A stretch of DNA of 8,116 bases from Eudoraea sp. (GTDB lineage: Bacteria > Bacteroidota > Bacteroidia > Flavobacteriales > Flavobacteriaceae). Numbering within the stretch: the first letter of the stretch is position 1; the number at the start of each line of letters is the position of its first letter. The notes beneath the pieces are model-generated. The model did not search any database and was not told where the DNA came from. It saw nothing but the letters and a program-made list of their open reading frames with translations. Shown one piece after another: positions 1 to 6,867 of the stretch. The stretch spans positions 1-8,116 of the forward strand of contig JABDPH010000280.1 of NCBI GenBank assembly GCA_013042925.1, written 5' to 3'. A program made the position numbers and the translations under genes.

Positions 1-456
1 GTTGAGCAGGGGATGCAGCTAAAAGTATCCGGCAAGGGTAATGAAGCTCCCGGTAATGGAATTTCAGGAGATCTTCTGGTTGCCATAGAAACTAAAGAAC
101 ATGCCACCTTAAAGCGAGAAGGTGATAATCTTCATTATGATTTATACATAAGTATTTCGGATGCAATTTTAGGTACAACTAAGGAGATTGATACGGTAAC
201 AGGTCAGGTTCGTATTAAATTGGAAGCAGGGATTCAATCGGGTAAAATTCTAAGATTGAGAGGAAAAGGCATTACTAGTATTAATGGTTATGGTACAGGC
301 GACCTATTGGTTCATGTAAATGTATGGACACCAAAGGAACTAAATAAGGAGCAACGTGAATTTTTTGAGAAGATGCGTAATAGCGAGAACTTTGAACCAA
401 AGCCGGAAAAATCTGATAAATCCTTTTTTGAAAAAGTAAAAGATATGTTCTCTTAA
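1..456 (+). CDS. dnaJ: Chaperone protein DnaJ (Hsp40), C-terminal part only
   Basis: DnaJ is the cytoplasmic co-chaperone that delivers unfolded clients to DnaK and stimulates its ATPase. Only the last 151 codons are visible: the frame is open from base 1 and the N-terminal J domain, Gly/Phe linker and zinc finger lie upstream of the window. What is seen is the end of C-terminal domain I (VEQGMQLKVSGKG, then a Gly/Asn-rich turn and GDLLVAIE) followed by domain II (YDLYISISDAILGTT, VRIKLEAGIQSGKILRLRGKG, GDLLVHVNVWTP). This is the client-binding beta-sandwich pair followed by the dimerisation tail, which ends in FFEKVKDMFS. The in-frame ATG at base 13 is an internal methionine, not the start. 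In Bacteroidota dnaJ usually follows grpE, which would be just outside. The gene is followed by two hairpins, so it probably ends its own transcript. Assignment is secure; the partial state is due to the window edge. Confidence 0.95.
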   Translation, partial: VEQGMQLKVSGKGNEAPGNGISGDLLVAIETKEHATLKREGDNLHYDLYISISDAILGTTKEIDTVTGQVRIKLEAGIQSGKILRLRGKGITSINGYGTGDLLVHVNVWTPKELNKEQREFFEKMRNSENFEPKPEKSDKSFFEKVKDMFS

Positions 457-500
457 CGAATTAAACTTTTCTTTTTAAATAAAAAACGTATATTTGAATC

Positions 501-520
501 AATATTGGGAAACCAATATT
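501..520 (+). terminator. GNRA-capped hairpin downstream of dnaJ
   Basis: A perfect 8-bp stem, AATATTGG / CCAATATT, is closed by a GAAA tetraloop (a stable GNRA loop) and followed by a T-rich run, AATTTTCTTTTTC. It lies 45 bases after the dnaJ stop. It may be a weak terminator, an RNA 3'-end stabiliser, or the first hairpin of a short transcript (see findings). The stem is AT-rich and the T-run is interrupted, so termination by this hairpin alone is uncertain. Confidence 0.45.
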
Positions 521-547
521 AATTTTCTTTTTCATAGCAATTTTTTT

Positions 548-587
548 CCCATCCTTAATCCTTTTAAGGGTGGGTTTTGTTTTTTAT
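548..587 (+). terminator. Intrinsic (Rho-independent) terminator
   Basis: An 11-bp stem pairs CCCATCCTTAA (548-558) with TTAAGGGTGGG (564-574), with one G-U wobble and a 5-base loop. A T-rich tract, TTTTGTTTTTTAT, follows directly. This is a classic intrinsic terminator oriented for the plus strand and most likely ends the dnaJ transcript. On the minus strand the stem would be followed by A residues, so it is not bidirectional. Confidence 0.85.
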
Positions 588-754
588 ACAGGCTTTGAGC
601 CTTAAGCCATTGAGGTTGAAAACAAAATGACCTGGTTTAAAGTACCATTTTAATGCATTTCTATATCTTTGATATCCTATAAAAAGCAATTATAATAGAC
701 GTTAAGTTCTGAATTTGATAATATTGATAAAGTTGTAATTAAGAATTTGCTCTA

Positions 755-785
755 TTTGTTCTGTCTAAGTTCAAAATTCGGTTTG
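755..785 (+). promoter_or_regulatory. Candidate promoter of the ABC/MscS/response-regulator operon
   Basis: TTTG at 755-758 is followed after exactly 19 bases by TCGGTTTG at 778-785. The Bacteroidota housekeeping consensus is TTTG, about 19 bases, TAnnTTTG, so this matches with one mismatch (C for A). A start near base 792 would give a leader of about 38 bases before the ATG at 830. The alternative is the perfect -7 box at 664-671, which lacks a clear -33 element and would give a leader of about 150 bases. The call rests on consensus matching alone in AT-rich DNA. Confidence 0.3.
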
Positions 786-829
786 AAAAATTTACGGATA
801 CATTCAGATTTTAAAAAAATTTTGCCTGC

Positions 830-1765
830 ATGAAAAATATCCTAGTTGCCAATAATGTTACTAAAAAGTTTGGTGACCAAATTGCACTAAATAATGTTTC
901 ACTGGCGATACCAAAGAATTGTATTTATGGGCTCTTAGGCCCTAATGGTGCAGGTAAGACAACCTTAATAAGGATTATAAATCAAATTACCTATCCTGAC
1001 TCTGGTGAAGTTCTGTTTAATGGGGAATTGCTACAACCGCATCATATAGCTTTAATAGGTTATCTTCCTGAAGAGAGAGGTCTTTATAAAAGTATGAAAG
1101 TTGGTGAGCAGGCACTATATCTTGCCCAGCTTAAAGGATTGAGCAAATCTGATGCAAATAAAAGGCTCAGGTATTGGTTTGATAAGCTGGAAATAGGTGA
1201 TTGGTGGAACAGAAAAATTCAGGAGCTTTCAAAAGGTATGGCGCAAAAAATTCAGTTTATTGTTACAGTCTTGCATGAACCCAAACTTTTAATATTTGAT
1301 GAACCTTTTAGTGGTTTTGATCCTATTAATGCCAACATTATAAAAGATGAGATTATAAAGCTTAAGGACAAAGGAACTTCTATTATTTTTTCGACTCACA
1401 GAATGGAATCTGTTGAAGAATTATGTGAATATATCGCACTGTTGCACAATGCGGAAAAGATTTTGGATGGTAAGCTTGAAGATATCAAAAAACAATACAA
1501 AAACAACATGTATAGAGTTGGCCTGGAATTAGAAAATGGAGAAAATTTTTTAAAACAGATTTCAGATAAATTCGATATCACTGCTTCGACATATGATTTG
1601 CGCAAAAAGCAACTAGATTTTACAGTTCAATTACCTTCGGATGACACTCGAAATTTTTTGTCGCTATTAGCTGCAGAAGCGAGCATAAATAATTTTGTGG
1701 AGACTATCCCTACAGCTAATGAGATATTTATTCAAACCGTACAAAACATAAATGGCCATGAATAA
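830..1765 (+). CDS. ABC exporter ATP-binding protein, NatA/YhaQ type
   Basis: This 311-residue ATPase subunit probably powers the membrane subunit encoded next. Visible motifs are Walker A GPNGAGKTT (37-45), the ABC signature LSKGMAQK (133-140, a LSGGQ variant), Walker B LLIFDEP (153-159), the D-loop SGFD (161-164) and the H-loop histidine at 190 in FSTHR. The Q-loop region reads GYLPEERGLY (77-86), with glutamate where most ABC ATPases have glutamine; I recall this as typical of the NatA/YhaQ branch. The roughly 90 residues after the nucleotide-binding domain form the C-terminal extension seen in that branch. Family members are linked to sodium or drug/peptide export, but the substrate cannot be read from the sequence. 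The gene overlaps the permease gene, which supports a two-component exporter. No Shine-Dalgarno site is evident; ATG 830 is the only sensible start. Confidence 0.92.
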   Translation: MKNILVANNVTKKFGDQIALNNVSLAIPKNCIYGLLGPNGAGKTTLIRIINQITYPDSGEVLFNGELLQPHHIALIGYLPEERGLYKSMKVGEQALYLAQLKGLSKSDANKRLRYWFDKLEIGDWWNRKIQELSKGMAQKIQFIVTVLHEPKLLIFDEPFSGFDPINANIIKDEIIKLKDKGTSIIFSTHRMESVEELCEYIALLHNAEKILDGKLEDIKKQYKNNMYRVGLELENGENFLKQISDKFDITASTYDLRKKQLDFTVQLPSDDTRNFLSLLAAEASINNFVETIPTANEIFIQTVQNINGHE

Positions 1766-3095
1766 ATTGCCTTTAATAATTAAGCGGGAATATCTCGCTA
1801 AAGTGCGTAACAAATCATTTGTGATCATGACTTTCCTAAGTCCAATTCTAATGGTTGGAATGATTGTACTTATCGCTTATCTGACTAAGGTAAATGATAG
1901 TCAGAAAAGGATAATCGCAATATTTAATGAAAGCGATTACTTCTCTACGGATTTCAATACTACCGAAAGAACCTCCTATGTTTTTTTTAAAGGGATATCG
2001 TTGCAAGCAGCAAAGGATTCAACCTCGAATCTTGGGTTTTCAGGTCTGTTGCATATTCCTAATGGGAGCGACCTGGAACAGGTAACCCAAAATTCCTTCT
2101 TCTATTCAAAAGATGCTCCTAGTACTATGTTGCTCGATCCTTTGGAAAATATATTCGAGGAACGCTTAAGACAAAGAAGGTTAATAGATATTGGAGTTTC
2201 TTCGGAGGAATTTACCGCAATTAATGACCACTTCGAAATAAATATAGCCACTTTTACGGGAGAGCAAAATTTAAAAGGAATAAATGAAATGAAAGCGTTT
2301 GTAGGGGGCGGATTTGGTTATTTGATAATGATGTTTATAATAATCTATGGTGGTTTCGTAATGCGCAGTGTTATTGAGGAGAAAACGAGTCGTATTATTG
2401 AAGTAATAATCTCATCGGTAAAACCCTTTCAACTAATGTTAGGCAAGATTATTGGCACTTCCTTGGCCGGAATAACGCAATTTTCAATCTGGATAATATC
2501 TGCATCCTTGCTCTTGTTTGTAATATTTTTGGTTTCCGGAATAGATCTAACTGGGTTCAGTGATCAATCTGCAATTTCATCTAATCCTATGACTAGTATT
2601 TCTCCTTTACCATCAACATCAAATACGATGCAATTGTATGCTCTCGAATTTCTACAGATCCCCTGGTTTTTACTCATTTCTCTGTTTTTGGTTTATTTTA
2701 TCCTCGGATATTTAATTTATAGCTCTATTTATGCTGCAATTGGCGCGGCTGTAGATAATGAGACCGATACTCAGCAATTTATTTTTCCCATAATTCTGCC
2801 ACTAATGCTAGCCATTTATGTTGGATTCTTTTCTGTATTTAGTAACCCAAATGGTCCTATTGCAATTGCATTTTCTCTATTCCCATTTACGTCCCCCATT
2901 GTAATGCTTATGCGTTTACCTGGAGGTATTGGAGAAGGAGGGGTTCCACTGTGGCAGATAATTACTTCTATTATACTTTTAATTGTAACATTTATCGGAA
3001 TTGTATGGCTCGCAGCCAAAATTTACCGAGTGGGAATTTTAATGTATGGCAAGAAACCAACCTATAAGGAACTATATAAATGGCTAAAATACTAA
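1758..3095 (+). CDS. ABC exporter permease, NatB/YhaP type (ABC-2 family)
   Basis: This 445-residue inner-membrane protein pairs with the upstream ATPase. It has one N-terminal membrane segment (about 20-42), a soluble extracytoplasmic domain of about 140 residues, then a membrane core with segments near 184-204, 232-260, 301-324, 341-362, 368-387 and 397-421. The diagnostic stretch is VIEEKTSRIIEVIISSVKP (205-223), shared by ABC-2/NatB-type permeases and probably the coupling region to the ATPase. An acidic/polar motif, DNETDTQQF, precedes the fifth segment, as in relatives. A Ser/Pro-rich insertion near 270-290 lies between segments three and four. Two ATGs are possible, 1752 and 1758; I chose 1758 (MNKLPLIIKREY) because it matches the usual start of relatives as I remember them. 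Either start overlaps the end of the ATPase gene, indicating translational coupling. Transported substrate unknown. Confidence 0.9.
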   Translation: MNKLPLIIKREYLAKVRNKSFVIMTFLSPILMVGMIVLIAYLTKVNDSQKRIIAIFNESDYFSTDFNTTERTSYVFFKGISLQAAKDSTSNLGFSGLLHIPNGSDLEQVTQNSFFYSKDAPSTMLLDPLENIFEERLRQRRLIDIGVSSEEFTAINDHFEINIATFTGEQNLKGINEMKAFVGGGFGYLIMMFIIIYGGFVMRSVIEEKTSRIIEVIISSVKPFQLMLGKIIGTSLAGITQFSIWIISASLLLFVIFLVSGIDLTGFSDQSAISSNPMTSISPLPSTSNTMQLYALEFLQIPWFLLISLFLVYFILGYLIYSSIYAAIGAAVDNETDTQQFIFPIILPLMLAIYVGFFSVFSNPNGPIAIAFSLFPFTSPIVMLMRLPGGIGEGGVPLWQIITSIILLIVTFIGIVWLAAKIYRVGILMYGKKPTYKELYKWLKY

Positions 3096-3985
3096 TCATG
3101 TTAGCGCAAGAAGAAAGCAAAGTAAAGAAATTCATTAAGGAAGATATATGGGATTCCATTACTGAGTTTTTAAATTGGGGACTACATTTGGGAGGTGAGG
3201 GTGAAAATTCAATCCATATTACCGTTGGACTTCTAATTCTATTGATTTTTGCCTTTATCGCAACGAATTTTGTTTTAAAGACGGTAAGAAGATTTTATAC
3301 CAACAAAATGGAAGGTGATGATAAGCTAAAGTTTATTAGCATCTTTAAGTTTATCAAGTATTTGGTTTATCTGTTAGTCATTCTTCTTACACTGAGAGCG
3401 GGAGGCATAGATATAACACTTCTAATTACAGCATCAGCAGCTCTATTTGTTGGACTTGGTCTGGCACTTCAGAATCTGTTCCAGGATATTATTGGAGGTA
3501 TTTTCATAATCACAGATAAATCAGTTCAGGTAGGAGATATTGTAGAAACTGAGGGTAAGGTGGGTAAGGTGGTTGAAATTAAATTGCGAACTACAAGGGC
3601 TATTACCCGCGATGAAAGGGTCATAATTATCCCCAATCACAAATTTATGAGTGATATTGTCTATAACTATACCCAAAACAATAAAACAACCAGAGAAGTA
3701 ATAAAGGTTCAGGTAGCCTATGGTAGCAATGTGGATTTGGTAACTGAAATATTGATTTTATGCTCAAAAGCGAATGCAAAAGTTTTGCAGGAACCAGCCC
3801 CCTTCGTGCTTTTTGATGATTTCGGAGATTCTGGTCTTTTATTTTCACTCCATTTTTATATCAATGAGAGTTTTCATTCGTTAAAGATTAAAAGTGAAAT
3901 TCGATATAGAATTGATGCGGAGTTCCGCCAAAACAATATTGTTATCCCGTTTCCACAGCGAGACGTGCATTTATTTAAAAAATAA
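3080..3985 (+). CDS. Small-conductance mechanosensitive channel, MscS family
   Basis: MscS channels open under membrane tension to release solutes during hypo-osmotic shock. This 301-residue protein has the compact core layout: membrane segments near 46-67 and 88-106, then the pore helix region 111-142 with the Gly/Ala-rich TASAALFVGLGLALQNLFQD and the following IIGGIFI. The beta domain follows with VQVGDIVETEGKVGKVVEI, then RDERVIIIPN and the C-terminal alpha/beta vestibule ending in NNIVIPFPQRDVHL. The length is near that of E. coli MscS (286), without the large N-terminal domains of MscK-type channels. ATG 3080 overlaps the permease gene by 16 bases and has a weak AAGGA upstream; ATG 3098 (MLAQEESK), 2 bases past the permease stop, is an equally plausible start. 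Position in the operon suggests co-expression with the exporter. Confidence 0.93.
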   Translation: MAKILIMLAQEESKVKKFIKEDIWDSITEFLNWGLHLGGEGENSIHITVGLLILLIFAFIATNFVLKTVRRFYTNKMEGDDKLKFISIFKFIKYLVYLLVILLTLRAGGIDITLLITASAALFVGLGLALQNLFQDIIGGIFIITDKSVQVGDIVETEGKVGKVVEIKLRTTRAITRDERVIIIPNHKFMSDIVYNYTQNNKTTREVIKVQVAYGSNVDLVTEILILCSKANAKVLQEPAPFVLFDDFGDSGLLFSLHFYINESFHSLKIKSEIRYRIDAEFRQNNIVIPFPQRDVHLFKK

Positions 3986-4036
3986 ATATTAATTACCTAA
4001 TTAAAATTTTAATATGGAAGAAGCATTCTCGGTGAT

Positions 4037-4915
4037 ATGATCAAGTATATTTGGGTTTTAGCCTTTATACTTTTGTTAAGTGAAGTTTCGTTTGCTCAAA
4101 GTACGGATATACTTAGGGTTGAATACACTTCACTTCCTAAGGGAGATTCGGGTACCAATGCATCACGTTATCGATTTTTGCTAAATGTTCCTATTAAAGT
4201 TGGATGGGATAAATATCTGATTCTGGGAGGCGAATTTAATCTCATAGATTTTGAAATCACTAAAGAATATCCATTTGATTCCAGTGAGTTAAACACGCTT
4301 TATGTCATTGATTTCAATGTGGGGTATATCTTTAAAGTAAATGAGGATTGGCGGTTTGTTGGAATTGTAACTCCAAGAATTGCCTCTAATTTAGTAAATG
4401 GGCTGCAGGGAGATGACTTTTTATTAAATCTTACGGCGACCATGTGGAAGGAAAAAAAGGATATTGACAAACCGTTTAGATTAATATTAGGACTCACCTA
4501 TAACAGTACCACCGGTCTTCCTTTTCCCTTACCGCTTATTAATTATCATAAAAGATTTCACAGGTCCTGGTCGTATTCCCTGGGAATTCCCAGAACTGAT
4601 ATTAGATACCATATAAAAGATAAACATACTTTACAAATGGCATTATTTTTGGATGGCTACTTTGTAAACCTCCAAAATGATATTCTTTTGCCCGACGGTG
4701 AATTCGGATCTGCTGTTTCACTCTCGGCGATTCTTGGGGCTGTGGGCTACCAGTATAATATTAGTAAACGTATGTCATTTTATGGAATAGGAGGAGTTAC
4801 GTTGAACCAGCGTGGCTTGCTTAGAAATGACAAGAGGGAAAAAGTTTATACCTTAAATGATAAAAACGCAGGAGGTATATACTGGAAAGCAGGATTTAAA
4901 ATTTCAATTTTTTAA
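4037..4915 (+). CDS. Secreted predicted outer-membrane beta-barrel protein, DUF6268-like
   Basis: A 292-residue protein of unknown function. Residues 1-20 form a signal peptide (MIKYIWVLAFILLLSEVSFA) with likely signal peptidase I cleavage before Q21. The mature part alternates polar and hydrophobic or aromatic residues in short strands, for example YRFLLNVPIKVG, KYLILGGEFNLIDFEI, RLILGLTYNS, AVSLSAILGAVGYQY and MSFYGIGGV. It ends in a phenylalanine (AGFKISIF), the classic terminal residue of outer-membrane barrels. A Pro/Gly-rich segment, TGLPFPLPLINY, followed by SYSLGIPRTDIRYHI resembles the DUF6268 family as I remember it; this was not checked by search. It lies 51 bases after mscS and 10 bases before the response regulator, so it is probably co-transcribed. 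A role as envelope sensor or pore is speculation. Start ATG 4037 is fixed by the signal peptide. Confidence 0.8.
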   Translation: MIKYIWVLAFILLLSEVSFAQSTDILRVEYTSLPKGDSGTNASRYRFLLNVPIKVGWDKYLILGGEFNLIDFEITKEYPFDSSELNTLYVIDFNVGYIFKVNEDWRFVGIVTPRIASNLVNGLQGDDFLLNLTATMWKEKKDIDKPFRLILGLTYNSTTGLPFPLPLINYHKRFHRSWSYSLGIPRTDIRYHIKDKHTLQMALFLDGYFVNLQNDILLPDGEFGSAVSLSAILGAVGYQYNISKRMSFYGIGGVTLNQRGLLRNDKREKVYTLNDKNAGGIYWKAGFKISIF

Positions 4916-4925
4916 AATTAAGAGT

Positions 4926-6089
4926 ATGTCTAAAATACTGGTTATTGAAGATGAAGCGGCAATCCGCAGGGTTTTGGTTAAAATTTTATCGGAAGAAAGT
5001 GAAACGTACGAAGTGGATGAGGCAGAAGATGGTTCAAATGGTCTGGAGATGATTAAAAAAACAGATTATGACCTGGCGCTTTGTGATATAAAAATGCCCA
5101 AAATGGACGGCGTTGAAGTGCTGCAGGCTGCAAAAAAAGTAAGGCCGGAAATACCGTTTATCATGATTTCCGGACACGGGGATTTGGATACTGCCGTAAA
5201 CACAATGAGGTTAGGGGCTTTCGACTACATCTCCAAGCCACCTGATTTAAACAGACTGCTAACTACAGTTAGGAATGCCCTGGACAGAAAACAGCTTGTT
5301 AAGGAAAACAAGATCTTAAAGAAGAAGGTTAGTAAGGGTTATGAAATGATTGGGGAAAGTAAGGAGATTACTGCCATCAAGGATATGATAGAAAAGGTAG
5401 CGCCAACGGACGCAAGGGTTTTAATAACGGGATCAAATGGTACAGGTAAGGAACTTGTGGCGCATTGGCTGCATGAAAAAAGTGATCGTAGTGGAGGGCC
5501 TTTTATTGAAGTGAACTGTGCGGCAATCCCTTCCGAATTAATTGAAAGTGAATTATTTGGACACGTTAAAGGAGCTTTTACCTCGGCGGTAAGGGATAGA
5601 GCAGGTAAATTTGAAGCTGCCAATAAGGGTACTATCTTTTTGGATGAAATTGGGGATATGAGCCTTTCTGCTCAGGCCAAAGTACTTAGGGCTTTACAGG
5701 AAAGTAAAATTTCACGGGTAGGTACAGATAAAGATATTAAAGTTGATGTGCGTGTAATAGCCGCAACCAACAAAGATCTTCAACAAGAAATTGCAGAAGG
5801 AAAATTTAGAGAAGACCTATACCATCGGTTAGCTGTAATACTCATAAATGTACCCTCACTGAATGACCGAAGGGAAGATATTCCGCTCCTAATAGATCAT
5901 TTTACCTCTTTAATTGCCTCTGAACAAGGTGTGGTTACCAAAAAATTTAGTAAAAAAGCGCTTGAGCTTTTAAAAAGTTATGATTGGACGGGAAATATTC
6001 GTGAACTTAGAAATGTGGTGGAACGCTTAATTATCCTGGGCGGTGACGAAATTTCAGAAGAAGATGTTACCCTTTTTGCAAGTAAATAG
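4926..6089 (+). CDS. NtrC-type sigma-54 response regulator lacking a DNA-binding domain
   Basis: A 387-residue cytoplasmic regulator. The receiver domain (about 1-120) has acidic residues E8-D9-E10, phospho-acceptor D54 (LCDIKMPKMDG), S82 and K104. The AAA+ domain (about 140-370) has Walker A GSNGTGKE (168-176, normally GESGTGKE), Walker B GTIFLDE with D240-E241, the sigma-54 contact loop GAFTSA (216-221, normally GAFTGA), the arginine-finger region FREDLYHRL (294-302) and sensor II GNIRELRN (356-363). The protein ends in ISEEDVTLFASK, so the usual C-terminal Fis-type helix-turn-helix is absent. Similar short forms appear common in Flavobacteriia from memory. It should remodel sigma-54 RNA polymerase in response to phosphorylation, without binding an enhancer itself. 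No sensor kinase gene is in view. ATG 4926 is preferred: an in-frame ATG at 4857 adds 23 residues overlapping the previous gene and unlike a receiver domain. Confidence 0.93.
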   Translation: MSKILVIEDEAAIRRVLVKILSEESETYEVDEAEDGSNGLEMIKKTDYDLALCDIKMPKMDGVEVLQAAKKVRPEIPFIMISGHGDLDTAVNTMRLGAFDYISKPPDLNRLLTTVRNALDRKQLVKENKILKKKVSKGYEMIGESKEITAIKDMIEKVAPTDARVLITGSNGTGKELVAHWLHEKSDRSGGPFIEVNCAAIPSELIESELFGHVKGAFTSAVRDRAGKFEAANKGTIFLDEIGDMSLSAQAKVLRALQESKISRVGTDKDIKVDVRVIAATNKDLQQEIAEGKFREDLYHRLAVILINVPSLNDRREDIPLLIDHFTSLIASEQGVVTKKFSKKALELLKSYDWTGNIRELRNVVERLIILGGDEISEEDVTLFASK

Positions 6090-6138
6090 ATATCAGCATT
6101 GGCAAATAATTAAACACCCTTTGAAAATTCCTTTTGTA

Positions 6139-6834
6139 CTATTTATTACAATCCTTTAGTTTCTCAAGGGCGAGAGCGGTAATTTGTTTCGTTCTTAAAT
6201 TGTAGTACTTTTTAGCTTCTGTAAGTTTTGGCTTTAGAAGTTCCTGTTCACAATGTGCATAAATCTTGCTGGCAAACTCATAGGCCTCTTTACATTCTAC
6301 GCTGTTTACTACTTCGTTTAGAGAATTTTGATAATTAACAAGAGAGAGATCAATTTTTTTTTCCAGTTCCTTTCCCACGGGCATTACCATTCTTAATTTT
6401 TCTTTTTCTGCAGTTTTTGTGTTCATTACCAACATATCATTGGCGTACATACTTCCTCCGAGGTGTTCATCGTGATCTCTAATCGCTTCAAGACTTCCCA
6501 GAGAGTTGTCTAATGCGCGTGTTAAGAGAATTTTTGCACTGTTTAATGAAGTAACCCTCGTTGCCTTTTTTAGATTATCCAGGCCCTCGTAAATGCTCTC
6601 CTTAGCATATTCACAACCACAAGCTTCAATTTGTTCTTTCGATTTTTCAATTGCATTAAGGGCTTTGTATGCGTAGAAACGGGAAGTATTAATGTCTTCA
6701 GCGGCAAGTGCGCGTTCAGTCTGAGATTTGATAAATCCAATATTTGATCCTGCATAATCACAAGCCTTACTTATATCGAAGGAAGACATGGAAAAAAGCA
6801 TAAGGAACATTAGAACGGTACTTAGGACCTTCAT
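6139..6834 (-). CDS. Secreted helical protein with six cysteines, function unknown
   Basis: I do not recognise a named family for this 231-residue protein. Residues 1-24 look like a signal peptide: one lysine, then the hydrophobic run VLSTVLMFLMLFSM, with possible signal peptidase I cleavage at SKA before C25. SKAC is a poor lipobox, so a lipoprotein is unlikely. The mature part is almost wholly amphipathic helix, rich in Ala, Leu, Glu and Lys, with helices such as ALNAIEKSKEQIEAC and SAKILLTRALDNSLGSLEAI that recall helical-repeat (TPR-like) folds without clear TPR signatures. Six cysteines sit at 25, 72, 74, 181, 195 and 229, an even number that fits disulfides in the periplasm or outside. 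It converges on the regulator gene (49 bases between stops, with no obvious terminator) and diverges from ppk2. The signal peptide, compositional fit and absence of a better overlapping frame support it as real. Confidence 0.8.
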   Translation of the reverse strand: MKVLSTVLMFLMLFSMSSFDISKACDYAGSNIGFIKSQTERALAAEDINTSRFYAYKALNAIEKSKEQIEACGCEYAKESIYEGLDNLKKATRVTSLNSAKILLTRALDNSLGSLEAIRDHDEHLGGSMYANDMLVMNTKTAEKEKLRMVMPVGKELEKKIDLSLVNYQNSLNEVVNSVECKEAYEFASKIYAHCEQELLKPKLTEAKKYYNLRTKQITALALEKLKDCNK

Positions 6835-6867
6835 AGCTTAAAGTATTGATTATGTAAAATTTAGGCA

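Larger units (their letters stand above)
457..829. other. 373-base intergenic region between dnaJ and the ABC exporter operon
   Basis: This AT-rich gap has no convincing coding sequence; the longest plausible start (ATG at 628) reads only eight codons, MTWFKVPF. It contains the two hairpins at 501-520 and 548-574 in its first third. The remainder has several matches to the Bacteroidota -7 consensus TAnnTTTG: perfect ones at 489-496 (TATATTTG) and 664-671 (TATCTTTG), and a near match at 778-785. The 5' boundary of the downstream operon must lie here, because the strong terminator separates it from dnaJ. Confidence 0.6.

Noticed and set aside
1396..1605. Other short open frames on the minus strand inside the exporter, channel and barrel genes (also 2816-3019, 3645-3848, 4300-4497) and 6570-6761 in another frame of the cysteine-rich gene
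   Set aside because: All are embedded in genes with clear family motifs or a signal peptide and show none themselves.
4857..4925. In-frame upstream ATG that would extend the response regulator by 23 residues
   Set aside because: The added residues overlap the barrel gene's 3' end and look like its out-of-frame shadow; receiver domains normally begin at MSKILVIEDE.
5339..5623. 94-residue open frame on the minus strand
   Set aside because: It lies wholly inside the AAA+ domain of the regulator, antisense to conserved motifs, with low-complexity Ser/Leu-rich sequence; it is a shadow frame.
6090..6138. Possible terminator between the convergent regulator and cysteine-rich protein genes
   Set aside because: No stem of useful length with a T-tract could be found on either strand.
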